Shown: in pieces, positions 1 to 9,100 of the stretch
Layout of the letters: each line of letters opens with the position of its first letter
How positions within the stretch are numbered: position 1 is the first letter of the stretch
Assembly (NCBI GenBank): GCA_021154785.1
Contig: JAJKHX010000315.1
Span: 1-38,090 of the forward strand
Source of the DNA: Nocardiopsis sp.
GTDB taxonomy: Bacteria; Actinomycetota; Actinomycetes; Streptosporangiales; Streptosporangiaceae
Length of the DNA stretch: 38,090 nt
Direction of reading: 5' to 3'
Translations under genes and position numbers: made by a program
Notes under the pieces: model-generated
Seen by the model: the letters and a program-made list of their open reading frames with translations, nothing else
What the model was told of the DNA's origin: nothing
Databases searched by the model: none

Positions 1-239
1 CCGATGGGCGGCTGCCAGCGTACGAGAGTCGGGGATAGGGTCGGAATACCCGACCAGCGCGACTCCTCGTCGAGGTGTGCCGTCAGGTGCCAGGGCTCCT
101 CGTCGGGGGTGCCGACCAGCAGGAACCCGCCCGGCGACCGGGTGGCCTTGCGCAGTCCCAGCGCGAACGCCCGGGTCCGCTCGAGCCAGCCGGTCGGGGC
201 CAGGAGCGCACGGAGGGTGGTCACCTGATTCGCGTCCAC
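1..239 (-). CDS. Hypothetical protein, N-terminal part (runs off left edge)
   Basis: An open minus-strand frame begins at a GTG at 239 and stays open to base 1, giving 79 codons; the C-terminus lies outside the window. The start reads VDANQVTTLRALLAP and continues with a basic stretch (GLRKATRSPGGFLLVG) and an acidic one (TPDEEPWHLTAHLDEE). A GGAGG lies 12 bases upstream of the GTG, slightly far but acceptable. Codon use is typical of the window and the competing frames are not. There is no signal peptide or membrane segment in the visible part. I recognise no family with confidence and propose no function. The gene diverges from the F420 reductase gene across about 140 bp, which must hold both promoters. 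Confidence 0.6.
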   Translation of the reverse strand, partial: MDANQVTTLRALLAPTGWLERTRAFALGLRKATRSPGGFLLVGTPDEEPWHLTAHLDEESRWSGIPTLSPTLVRWQPPI

Positions 240-293
240 GTATCTATGGTGCCTCCAGCCGACCCCTCCGCGCAGCCATATCCGTACGGACAG

Positions 294-323
294 TTGCGAT
301 CTTTGCGAAACCGCAGGTAACGG
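294..323 (+). promoter_or_regulatory. Weak candidate promoter for the F420 reductase gene
   Basis: In the divergent gap there is TTGCGA (294-299), then 18 bases, then TAACGG (318-323), about 58 bases before the chosen start. The match to the sigma-70 consensus is modest; the location is what supports it. Confidence 0.25.
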
Positions 324-380
324 CCGATCGCATTCTGCCCCGGTGCCGACCCGGCCGGGACATCTGAAAGGATGCAGACC

Positions 381-1049
381 ATGACTGAGCGCGAAACCCC
401 GTCCGTGGACGGACTCGTCGTCGGCATCCTCGGCGGTACCGGGGACCAGGGACGCGGCCTGGCCCGCCGATTCGCGCTGGCCGGGCACCAGGTGCTCATC
501 GGCTCCCGCAGCGCCGAGCGGGCGCAATCGGCCGCGGCGGAGCTCGGGCACGGCGTCCGCGGCCTGGCCAACGCCGACGCCGCCCGCGCGGCGGGCGTCG
601 TGATCGCGGCCGTGCCGTGGGAAGGCCACGGCGAGCTGCTGTCCGCCCTGGCGGGCGAGCTGGCCGGCAAGATCGTCGTGGACTGCGTGAACCCGATGGG
701 CTTCGACAAGCAGGGCGCCTACGCGCTGCCAGTCGCCGAGGGCAGCGCGGCCCAGCAGGCCGCGGCCCTGCTGCCCGATAGCCGCGTGGTGGCGGCGTTC
801 CACCACGTGTCCGCTGTCCTGCTGCTCGACCCCGAAGTCGACACCATGGACCTGGACGTCCTGGTCCTCGGCGACGACCGGGAGGCGACCGACCTGGTGC
901 AGGCCCTGGCGGGCCGGATCCCCGGGGTCCGCGGCGTCTACGCGGGGCGGCTGCGCAACTGCGGCCAGATCGAGGCCCTGACCGCCAACCTGGTCTCGAT
1001 CAACCGCCGCTACAAGGCCCACGCCGGCCTCCGCATCACCGACATCTAA
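381..1049 (+). CDS. npdG: NADPH-dependent F420 reductase (F420:NADP+ oxidoreductase)
   Basis: The 222-residue cytosolic protein is predicted to transfer hydride between NADPH and coenzyme F420, supplying F420H2 to F420-dependent enzymes. It opens with a Rossmann dinucleotide motif (VGILGGTGDQGRGLARRF), followed by GHQVLIGSRSAERA, where the Ser-Arg after the second strand is typical of NADP(H) preference. A later AAVPWEGHGELL and VVDCVNPMGF match the F420 reductase branch of the NAD-binding family, and the length is that of the family. An in-frame ATG at 372 touches the AAAGG ribosome site (367-371), so the ATG at 381, nine bases after it, is the better start. The gene stands alone. An LLM-type oxidoreductase at 23.5-24.3 kb is a possible consumer of F420H2, which is inference. 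Confidence 0.88.
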   Translation: MTERETPSVDGLVVGILGGTGDQGRGLARRFALAGHQVLIGSRSAERAQSAAAELGHGVRGLANADAARAAGVVIAAVPWEGHGELLSALAGELAGKIVVDCVNPMGFDKQGAYALPVAEGSAAQQAAALLPDSRVVAAFHHVSAVLLLDPEVDTMDLDVLVLGDDREATDLVQALAGRIPGVRGVYAGRLRNCGQIEALTANLVSINRRYKAHAGLRITDI

Positions 1050-1213
1050 GACCATTAAACCCTTTACCCCGAACGAGTTCCGTCCCCGCCCCGGCTCGCC
1101 ACTTCCGCACGCTCCCTTGGCGCACCCGGAGTCACCCGCCCCGTTCGGCCATCTCCGCCCCGCGATCCCCGCCCCCTTCCACAAATGCTCCCTTGAGCCC
1201 CACTCGCAGCAAT

Positions 1214-1332
1214 TTGCATATTTATGCAATTGGCCGGAAATCAATGTGGTGGATTTCGGCTATGGGGTGGATTTGGGAGCCTATCCGGTACCGGATCCGC
1301 CCGGTAACCCGAATCCACCCCGCTATTTCCGG
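1214..1332. repeat. Nested inverted-repeat block (candidate structured RNA or small palindromic element)
   Basis: Four dyads are visible. TTGCATA and TATGCAA (1214-1229) are separated by TT. CCGGAAAT (1234-1241) pairs perfectly with ATTTCCGG (1325-1332). Inside that, GGGGTGGATTTGGG (1264-1277) pairs with CCCGAATCCACCCC (1308-1321) with a single G-U. Innermost is the perfect palindrome ATCCGGTACCGGAT (1283-1296). A second copy of GGTGGATTT at 1248-1256 could compete for the right arm. A possible promoter TTGAGC (1193-1198), 18 bases, CATATT (1217-1222) would start a transcript near 1230. No function is assigned. Confidence 0.55.
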
Positions 1333-1421
1333 GCGCATCGCATCGGTCCGGCCTTCCTCGCCACGATCCGGTGGAGCCATGCCAGGCCCGCTCCATCGTG
1401 CTTACGCTCTCCCCGCCGGCG

Positions 1422-1456
1422 GCCCGCGCAGGGCTGCTAATGAGGCATGCGCGGGC
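1422..1456. terminator. Stem-loop between convergent genes, possible terminator
   Basis: GCCCGCGCA (1422-1430) is the exact reverse complement of TGCGCGGGC (1448-1456), with a 17-base loop. The position between convergent genes suits a bidirectional terminator, but neither side has a U-tract, so it would be of the tract-less type common in high-GC bacteria. Confidence 0.4.
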
Positions 1457-1516
1457 TGGCATCAGAAATGCATCTGCCCGTTCGGAAGACGGGATCCAGG
1501 CCGCTCCGGCTGGCTG

Positions 1517-3364
1517 TCAGCTGACCAGCCTGATGCCGTGGACGAGGCCGTCCTGGTCACCGGTGACCAGGACGTCGCCCACGATGGCGGGAGCGGAGTA
1601 GCAGTGCGCCTGGGTGAACCGGACCGAGCCCGCGACGGCGCCGTCGGCGAGCCGCACCTGGACGAGCCATCCTGGTTCGGACACGACCCAGGCGCTGTCC
1701 CCGGCCACGGCCAGGCCCGCGTTCTGCACCCGCGTGCCCAGGCTGGCCTGCCACACTCTGCCGCCGTCGGCCAGGTCCAGCCGGGAAATGACGCTCCGCT
1801 CGGTGGTGAGCAGCACGGTGCCGTCGCCGAGGGGCACGGCGGGCGGGTACATCGTGGTGCCGGGAAACGCCCAGCGCGCGGTGCCGGTGACCGCTTCGAG
1901 GGCCTGCGAGCCGGACACGGTCGCCACCAGGACCGCCCCGGCGCCGAGCACCGCCACGTCGTCCCAGCCGCTGTACAGGGTCACCCGGTGCGGGTCGCCC
2001 GCGACCATCGGGTAGGACCAGGCTTCCTGCCCGGTCCGCAGGTCGTGCGCGCGGGCGTACCCGTCCGCGGCCGCCGTGTAGACGCGCTCGCCGTCGCACG
2101 CGGCCCGCCCGGCCGAGAACCCGCGGCCCGGCACCGACCAGGCGAGCCGGCCGGTGGCGGCCTCGACGGCGAGCAGCCGTTCCCCGGCGGTGAACACCAC
2201 GTAGCCGTCCGGTCCGGCCGTCACCGCCAGCGGCTCGCTGAGCACCGCGGCATCCGCAGCGAACCGCCACCGGAGCTGCCCGGTGGCCGCGTCCAGGGCG
2301 TACAGGTGCCGGTCGGCGGACGGGACGAAGAGCGTGCGGGCGGCGCGGTCGACGCCCGGGCGCCGGTACACCGGCCCGAGCCGCGTGCGCCACAGCCAGG
2401 CCGCCTGCCGGTCACCGGGCCCGGTCCCGGCCCGGAACGCGGCGACGTCCCCGCCGGTCGACGCGGCCACCAGGGCCGGGCCGGCGACGGCGATCCCGGC
2501 CTGCACCGACCCGTTCAGCCGCAGCCGCCACTGCGGGCCGGGGAGCGTGGCGGCGGCCGGGGCCCGGCGCTGTGGCCTAGCCCGAGCCCGGGCCCAGCCC
2601 CAGCCCCAGCGCGGGCGCGGGCGGCGTCCGGATAGCGGCACGGTGACGACCGGCACGCCGGCGGCCGGCGCGCTGAGCTGAGTCCCGTCCCCGGCCACGG
2701 TCTTCCGGCTGACCGCCAGCGCCGGGCCGTCGGCCAGGTCCGCCCAGTAGAAGACGGCCTCGTCCTTGACCGCCCGCAGCGTCACCTGGGTCAGCCCGTC
2801 TAGCCGCGCGACGGTCTCGCGGTGGACGTGGCCGGCGATCAGGCCCCGGACGTCGTGGCGGGCTAGCAGCGCGAGCAGTGCGTCCTGGTCGTCCACCAAG
2901 TCATGCCGGCCGCCGACCGGGAAGTGCTGGAACAGCAGCGACGGCGTGCCCGGGGCCAGGCCGCCGAGATCGCGGGCCAGCCAGTCCAGCGCAGCCGTCC
3001 CGCAGTGCCCCGGCTCGAGCAGCGGCTGCGTCGGGTCGAACGCGACGACGTGGACGCCCCCCGCGTCGAACGAGTACGGCACGGCGCCGAAGTGCGCGCG
3101 GTACAGCTCCTTCGCGGTGGGATCCCACCGCACGTCGTGGTTGCCCGGTACGTGCCTGATGCGCCCGCGCAGCGCGGCCGGGACCGTCTCCTGGTAGCGG
3201 TCGTATTCTCCCGGCAGGCCGGTATCGGTGATGTCGCCGCAGTGCAGCACGAAGTCGGGCGCGAGCCGGGCGATAGCCGCGTACACCAGGCTCAGCCGTC
3301 CCGCCCGGCCACCCGGCGGCAGGCCCACGTGCGTGTCGGTCACCATGGCGAACCGCAGGCTCAT
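1517..3364 (-). CDS. Calcineurin-like metallophosphoesterase fused to a PQQ-type beta-propeller
   Basis: The 615-residue protein has two parts. Residues 1-245 carry the binuclear-metal phosphoesterase signature: D10 and H12 (VTDTHVG), D44 (HCGDITD), N75-H76 (PGNHD), a later QHFPVGGRHD and the closing GHVHRE. After a low-complexity linker of alternating W/G and R/A near residue 255, residues 275-615 are repeated blocks of the type LYALDAATGQLRWRF, LLAVEAATGRLAWSV and ALEAVTGTARWAFPG, the tryptophan-docking blades of PQQ/quinoprotein-like propellers. No signal peptide or membrane helix is seen, so it should be cytosolic. It starts 14 bases after the stop of the upstream kinase gene and is surely co-transcribed with it. 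Substrate is unknown; the propeller is probably a protein- or ligand-binding platform rather than a PQQ enzyme. Functional pairing with the kinase is inference. Confidence 0.85.
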   Translation of the reverse strand: MSLRFAMVTDTHVGLPPGGRAGRLSLVYAAIARLAPDFVLHCGDITDTGLPGEYDRYQETVPAALRGRIRHVPGNHDVRWDPTAKELYRAHFGAVPYSFDAGGVHVVAFDPTQPLLEPGHCGTAALDWLARDLGGLAPGTPSLLFQHFPVGGRHDLVDDQDALLALLARHDVRGLIAGHVHRETVARLDGLTQVTLRAVKDEAVFYWADLADGPALAVSRKTVAGDGTQLSAPAAGVPVVTVPLSGRRPRPRWGWGWARARARPQRRAPAAATLPGPQWRLRLNGSVQAGIAVAGPALVAASTGGDVAAFRAGTGPGDRQAAWLWRTRLGPVYRRPGVDRAARTLFVPSADRHLYALDAATGQLRWRFAADAAVLSEPLAVTAGPDGYVVFTAGERLLAVEAATGRLAWSVPGRGFSAGRAACDGERVYTAAADGYARAHDLRTGQEAWSYPMVAGDPHRVTLYSGWDDVAVLGAGAVLVATVSGSQALEAVTGTARWAFPGTTMYPPAVPLGDGTVLLTTERSVISRLDLADGGRVWQASLGTRVQNAGLAVAGDSAWVVSEPGWLVQVRLADGAVAGSVRFTQAHCYSAPAIVGDVLVTGDQDGLVHGIRLVS

Positions 3365-3378
3365 GTCTTATACGCCCG

Positions 3379-4923
3379 TCAGGATTTGCGCAGGATCGCG
3401 GTGTTCTGCTCGACGTTGTCGGTCCAGCGGTACGCGAGCCCGGTGCCGTGCCGGGTGAACGTCACCGTGCCCGCGACGCAGGCCGGGGTCCCCGGCTCGC
3501 TGAACACCATCACCGCGGACGTCGCCCGGGTCAGCGTCAGGGTGTTCACGCAGTCCTGATCGGTCTCGTGGGCAGTGCGCCCGCCGGCCGCGAACGTGAA
3601 CGAGATCTTGTTCTTCAGGCCGAAGCTCGCATCGCCGAGGGCGGCCATGGTGGCCGTGCCGTTCCAGGTGCCTGCGAACGAAGCCGGGATCTTAGCCCCG
3701 GCTGACGGCGTGGCCTGCGTCCTCTGCGTAGCGTCCGGGCTGGCCGGCTGACTGGACTGGGTGGCGGCCGGGCTCGCCGGGTGGCTGGCCGGCGAGCCGC
3801 TTCCCTGGCTGGCGGAAGGCCCAGACGTCGATCCGTGAGCGAACAGCACCACGCCGAGGGCGATGACGGCGGCGGCCGCGACCCCGCAGGCGGCCAGCAG
3901 CGGGCCCCGCCGGGACCGGGAAGCCGGGCCGCCCGGCACCGAAGGCTGGCTCGGGTAGCCGCCGGGGGCGGTCGGCCCGCCGGCCGGGTACACCGGCCCG
4001 GTGGCCGCCGCCCAGCCGGGTGGCGGCGAGTCGGCCAGCGGCGGCGGCCCGGATCCGGGACCCCAGGTGGCGGGGCCGGACATGGCGGGCGGTGCCTGCG
4101 CGGCGGTCGCGGCTCGCTGCGCCGAGGGATCGACCAGACGGAGCAGCAGGTCACGGGCGGTCGGCCGCCGGCCCGGGTCCTTGTCCAGGCATTCCCGGGC
4201 GATGGCCCGCAGCGACGGCGGCAGGCCGTTGACGTCCGGCTCCTCGTACAGGATGCGGTGCATGACCGCGGACACGCTGTCGGCTTCGAACGCCAGCCGG
4301 CCGGTGGCCGCGTAGATCAGGGTCACCGCCCAGGCGAAGATGTCCACGGCGCTGGTCGGCCGGTGGCCGGCCAGCTGCTCCGGCGCCACGTAGGACGGCG
4401 TGCCGATGAGCCCGCTGGTGATCGTCGACGCGTCGGTCAGCCGGGCGATGCCGAAGTCCACCACGCGCGGGCCGTCCGGGCCCAGCAGCACGTTGGCCGG
4501 CTTGAAGTCCCGGTGCACCACCCCGGCTCCGTGAATCGCGGTCAGCGCGGTGGCCGTGCCGACCGCGAGGCGCTGCAGGTCTCCCTCGGCCAGCGGTCCT
4601 CGCTCGTCCACCCGTTCCTGCAGCGACGGGCCGTCGATGAACTCGCTGACGACGTAACGCCGCTCGCCCTCGGCCGACGCCTCGATGACCCCGGCCGTGA
4701 CGAACGGCTGCACCTGGTGGATCGCGTCGAGCTCGCGGGCCAGCCGCTCCAGGACGTCGGCGTCGGCGGTCGACCGCAGCACCTTGACGGCCACCCGGTC
4801 TTCCCCCGGGTCCGGCCCGCGGCCGAGGTAGACGATGCCCTGGCCACCCTCGCCTAGCCGGCCGAGCAGCTCGAAACGCCCCAGGCGCGCGGGATCGCCC
4901 GGCTCCAGCGGTTTGGACGGCAT
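3379..4923 (-). CDS. Membrane-anchored Ser/Thr protein kinase, PknB-like
   Basis: This 514-residue Hanks-type kinase has a glycine loop at 24-29 (GEGGQG), the catalytic lysine K47 (VAVKVL), HRD at 137-139 within HRDFKPANVLL, DFG at 156-158 and a following SYVAPEQLAG. Residues about 265-335 are a Pro/Gly/Ala-rich cytoplasmic linker. A single membrane helix lies near 340-362 (LLAACGVAAAAVIALGVVLF). A Ser/Thr/Pro-rich stalk follows, then an outer domain of roughly 100 residues beginning FAGTWNGTATM with two cysteines, which may form a disulphide. There are no PASTA repeats, so it is not the cell-wall PknB orthologue. The ribosome site GGAGAAATC directly precedes the ATG. It is the first gene of a two-gene operon with the phosphoesterase-propeller protein and diverges from the CorA-like gene. 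The signal sensed is unknown. Confidence 0.93.
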   Translation of the reverse strand: MPSKPLEPGDPARLGRFELLGRLGEGGQGIVYLGRGPDPGEDRVAVKVLRSTADADVLERLARELDAIHQVQPFVTAGVIEASAEGERRYVVSEFIDGPSLQERVDERGPLAEGDLQRLAVGTATALTAIHGAGVVHRDFKPANVLLGPDGPRVVDFGIARLTDASTITSGLIGTPSYVAPEQLAGHRPTSAVDIFAWAVTLIYAATGRLAFEADSVSAVMHRILYEEPDVNGLPPSLRAIARECLDKDPGRRPTARDLLLRLVDPSAQRAATAAQAPPAMSGPATWGPGSGPPPLADSPPPGWAAATGPVYPAGGPTAPGGYPSQPSVPGGPASRSRRGPLLAACGVAAAAVIALGVVLFAHGSTSGPSASQGSGSPASHPASPAATQSSQPASPDATQRTQATPSAGAKIPASFAGTWNGTATMAALGDASFGLKNKISFTFAAGGRTAHETDQDCVNTLTLTRATSAVMVFSEPGTPACVAGTVTFTRHGTGLAYRWTDNVEQNTAILRKS

Positions 4924-5054
4924 GATTTCTCCATAATCGCGCGGCGGCTACGACAACGCTGCCGTAATTCGCGGTGCCCCGCAACGCGCATCAGCAGACC
5001 GATCCGCGATCCTGAATGCGGGAATCTGCCCCGGCTGACAAGGAGGATCCCGGC

Positions 5055-6074
5055 ATGATCGTTGACTGCGCTTACTACCTGGACGGCCGCCGATCTGAGG
5101 AGGGCGCGATGTCGCTGCCGGAAGCGGCGGCGCGGTGCGGGCCGGGCGGCTTCGTCTGGCTGGGATTGTTCGAGCCGGACGAAGCCGAGCTGGCTCAGGT
5201 CCGGGAGATCTTCGGCCTGCACGAGCTGGCCGTCGAGGACGCGCAGAACTGGCACATGCGGCCGAAGATCGAGACCTACGACAAGGACGTCCAGCTGATC
5301 ATCCTGCGCACGGCGCGCTATGACGACGACGCCGAGCAAGTCGAGTTCGGCGAGATCAGCGTGTTCCTCTCCCCGACCTTCGTGATCGCGGTGCGGCAGG
5401 GAGTGGCCAGCGAGCTGCGCGATGCCAGGCAGCGCCTGGAGCAGCGGCCGGAGCTGCTGGCGGCGGGCAGCTCATCCGCACTCTGGGCGATCATGGACCA
5501 GGTGGTGGACGGGTACGCTCCGGTCGTCGCCGGGCTCGAGGCCGACATCGACCAGATCGAGGCCACCGTGTTCTCCGGCTCGGTGGCGCCGACCGAGCGG
5601 ATCTATTCGCTGCGCAACGAGGCCACCGACTTCTACCGCGCCGTCCACCCGCTGCTCGCGGTGACGTCCATCGTCGAGCGCGCGGCCCAGAAGAAGCTGC
5701 GGCCCTATTTCCGGGACGTCCGGGACCACCTGCTCCTGGTCGACGAGGAGGTCACCGACCAGCGTGACGTGCTGACCACGGTGCTCCAGGCCAACATGGC
5801 GGTGATCTCGGTCGAACAGACCAGGGTCAGCGTCCAGCAGAACTCCACCATCGAACAGCTCACCATCCTGTCCACGGTGTTCCTGCCGCTCACGTTCGTC
5901 ACCGGGTTCTTCGGCCAGAACTTCGGGTGGCTGGTGCGGCACATCGACAGCCCGGTCGCGTTCATCGGCTACGGCCTCGGCGGTCTGGCGGTACCGGTGG
6001 TGCTGCTGTTCTGGTGGCTGCGGATACGCGCGCCGCGCGCCAACGCGGCCGCATCCGGCCTTCCCGGCCGCTGA
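5055..6074 (+). CDS. corA: CorA-family divalent cation transporter with a GQN signature
   Basis: The 339-residue protein has the CorA layout: a large N-terminal cytoplasmic domain, a long helix (about 130-270) and two C-terminal membrane helices, LTILSTVFLPLTFVTGFFGQ and AVPVVLLFWWLRI, ending in a basic tail. It should pass Mg2+ or another divalent ion through a homopentameric pore. The family filter motif at the end of helix 1 is normally Gly-Met-Asn; here it is Gly287-Gln288-Asn289, encoded GGC CAG AAC, so ion preference may differ. The start is the ATG at 5055, with AGGAGG eight to nine bases upstream; an earlier in-frame ATG at 5016 has no ribosome site. It is a single gene, divergent from the kinase. 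Confidence 0.88.
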   Translation: MIVDCAYYLDGRRSEEGAMSLPEAAARCGPGGFVWLGLFEPDEAELAQVREIFGLHELAVEDAQNWHMRPKIETYDKDVQLIILRTARYDDDAEQVEFGEISVFLSPTFVIAVRQGVASELRDARQRLEQRPELLAAGSSSALWAIMDQVVDGYAPVVAGLEADIDQIEATVFSGSVAPTERIYSLRNEATDFYRAVHPLLAVTSIVERAAQKKLRPYFRDVRDHLLLVDEEVTDQRDVLTTVLQANMAVISVEQTRVSVQQNSTIEQLTILSTVFLPLTFVTGFFGQNFGWLVRHIDSPVAFIGYGLGGLAVPVVLLFWWLRIRAPRANAAASGLPGR

Positions 6075-6198
6075 TGTCCGGTTACGCATCCGGTCGCCGG
6101 GTTACCGCGACCAGATCGTTACTTAATGTTCGCGAGTGTTACTTGACGCTCCTATCGGGCGGCGGGAGGCTCGGCAGGTCCCGAGGGAGGGCTCGATC

Positions 6199-9100
6199 AT
6201 GCCACGCCGACGCCGTTTCATTCCGCTCGCCGCCAGCACCGCCTTGCTGGCCGGCCTGGCGGTCACCGTCCCGGCTGCGGTCGCCGTTCCGGCCGCCAGC
6301 GCCGCCGTGACGGCCGCCACGGCACCCGGTGCCCCCGGCACGGCCTCCTACTTCGACCTGGCCAGGAAGGACTGCCTGGGCACGTCGGCCGGAACCGGGT
6401 CCAAAATCTGGTACACCGTGGCCGGCGGGGTGCTCTCCGACGTCTACGAGCCCACCATCGACAACACCGACGTGAGCACGCTGCAGTACATCGTGACCGA
6501 CGGCTCCACGTTCACCGACCTGCAGACACGGGACATGACCTACACGGTCGCCGCCGATCCCGCCGGCATGGCCTGCACGGTGACCTCGGCCGACGCCAAG
6601 CACGGTTACCGGCTGGTCACGACCTACATCACCGATCCGGCCCGGGACACCGTGCTGATGCACACTCAGCTGCAGGGGCTCCCCGGGTCCGGGGTCCGCC
6701 TGGCCGGGCTGCACCTGTACGCCCGGCTCGACGCCCACGTCAACGGCAACGGCGGCGGCGGGATCCAGAACGCCGGCGCCAACTCCGGTGTGGTGGACGC
6801 CTCGGGCGTCCCGGTGGTCTTCAGCACCAACACCGTCACCAACGCGGCCAACCGCGACTACGCGGTGCCGACCTACATGGCCCTGGCCGGCACGTCCGGG
6901 GGCGCGGCCTCCGTCGGCTACGCGGGCTCGGCCAGCGACGGACTCACCCAGCTGGACTCCGCGCGCACCCTGACCTCGTACACCTCCGCCCCGGACGGCC
7001 ACATCACGGCGACCGAGAACGTCACCCCGGGGCCCAGCCACGACGTCACCCTCGCGCTGGGCTTCGGCCGGAGCCAGGCGCAGTCGGTGTCCGTCGCGAA
7101 GAGCTCGCTGAGCCGTCCGTTCGCCCTGGCCGCGGCCAGCTACCTGGCCGGCTGGGTGGGCTACGATGCCCGGCTGCGGCCGCCGCCCGCCCGCGAGGCC
7201 AAGCTGGCCACTCATTACTACCTGTCGGCCAACGTCCTGAAGGCCAGCGAGGACAAGACCTTCCCCGGCGCGATCGTGGCCTCGCTGGCCAGCCCGTGGG
7301 GCCAGTCGGTGCCGGCCGGGGTGACGGCCAACGGCGAGCCGTCCTACTTCGGCTCGTACCGCGAGGTGTTCTCCCGCGACCTGTACGAGGCCTTCACCGG
7401 GCTCATGGCCGACGGGGACGTGGCCACCGCCAGGGCGGCGACACTGTTCCTCTTCGACCACCAGCAACTCCCGGACGGCGCGATGCCGCGCAACTCGCTG
7501 CTGAACGGCAAGGCCGCCCCGGACACCGGCGGCACCCAGCTCGACGAGGCGGCCTACCCGATCCTGATGGCGCACCTGGCCGGGCTCGGCGGTGACGCCT
7601 CCCTGTACACCGACCACATCCGGCCGGCCGCTGACTTCCTCGTCGCCAACGGCCCGTCCGACGGCGTGGAGCGGTGGGAAGAGCAGACCGGCTACTCCCC
7701 GTCCACGATCGCGGCCGAGATCGCCGGCCTGACCGCGGCGTCCGCCATCGCCGCCAGCCACGGCGACGCCGCCCGCGCCCGCCTGTACCAGGCCACCGCC
7801 GACGACTTCCAGCGCACCATCAAGACCTGGACCGTGACCACCACCGGCCCGGACGGACCGCGCTACTTCATCCGGCTGTCCAAGACCGGTGACCCGAACG
7901 CGGCCATCAGCTACAGCCTCGGCAACGGCGGCCCGACCCTGGACCAGCGCGCCGTCATCGACGGCGGCTTCCAGGAGCTGGTCCGGCTGGGCGAGCTCCC
8001 GGTCACCGACCCCGACATCCAGGCCTCGCTGAAGGTGCTCGACAAGCAGATCTCGGTGTCCACGCCCAGCGGCACCGGCTACTACCGGTACGGCAACAGC
8101 GCCGCCGACGGCAGCGCGGACGGCTACGGCGACTGCTACCAGCCCAGCCAGTCCTCGTGCACGGTGCCCGGGGCCCCGTGGCCGCCCACCGGCACCGGCA
8201 CCGGGCACCTGTGGCCGAACCTGTCCGGCGAGCGCGCCGAGTCCGACCTCGCCGCCGGGTCCGCCGGCGGCGCGCAGGCCCTGCTCCAGGCGATCGTCAG
8301 CTTCTCCTCCGGCGTCGGGCTGGTGCCCGAGCAGGCCTGGGAGGACCCGGACCTGGCCGCCTCGCCGTTCGGCAGCGACCCGGCGACGGCCTCGATCGGC
8401 TTCACCGACGGCAAGGCGGCCGGCTCGGCGTCCCCGCTGACCTGGGCCCAGGCTCAGGAAGTGCGGCTGATCGACTCCCTGGGCACCGGGCACAACGTGG
8501 ACACCCCGGCCCTGACCACCGCGCGCTACGTCACCAACGGGCCGCCCGGCAAGCTGCCGGTGACCATCACCGCTCCGGCCGCGGGCAGCACGCTGGCCAG
8601 CGCCACCACCACCGTGACCGGGACGACCGCGCCCGGCGCGGCGGTGACGGTACAGTCCGACGACACCACCACCAACGCCCCGGCCGCGGTGGCCAGCACC
8701 ACCGCGGCGTCCGACGGGACGTTCTCGGTCACGGTGCCGGTCAGCTTCGGCAGCAACGCGATTACCGTGGCGGCCAGCGCCGCCGGCGGCCGCAGCACCG
8801 GCTACGGCCAGGTCACCGTCACCAACGAGGGCGGCGGCAGCACCGTGCTCGACGTGACCGACCCGGCCGGCGACGACAACGGCCCGGGCACCTACCAGTA
8901 CCCGACCGACGCCAGCTTCCACGCCGGGGCGTTCGACCTGACCAGGTTCCAGGTCCTGTCCGACGGCACCTTCACCTACCTGCGCACGACCCTGGCCAAC
9001 CTGGACCCCACCTTCGGGGCGACCGACGGGGCGCAGCTGCTCGACCTCTACGTCCACGTGCCGGGCGCCTCGGCGACCTCCACCCAGGCCGCGTTCGCCT

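Larger units (their letters stand above)
1050..1516. other. 467-bp gap between convergent genes
   Basis: The flanking genes point at each other, so no promoter for either is expected here. No open frame has convincing codon use. The first 150 bases are C-rich. Bases 1210-1335 are distinctly AT-richer than the surroundings and contain nested inverted repeats, and 1422-1456 forms a second strong stem. Both are listed separately. Confidence 0.6.

Noticed and set aside
1477-1493. CCCGT/ACGGG hairpin near the phosphoesterase stop as a terminator
   Set aside because: The stem has only five base pairs and no T-tract; the stem at 1422-1456 is much stronger.
6139-9057. 972-codon minus-strand frame opposite the glucoamylase
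   Set aside because: Gly/Arg/Val-rich composition is that of an antisense shadow in high-GC DNA, and the plus strand has a clear GH15 enzyme.
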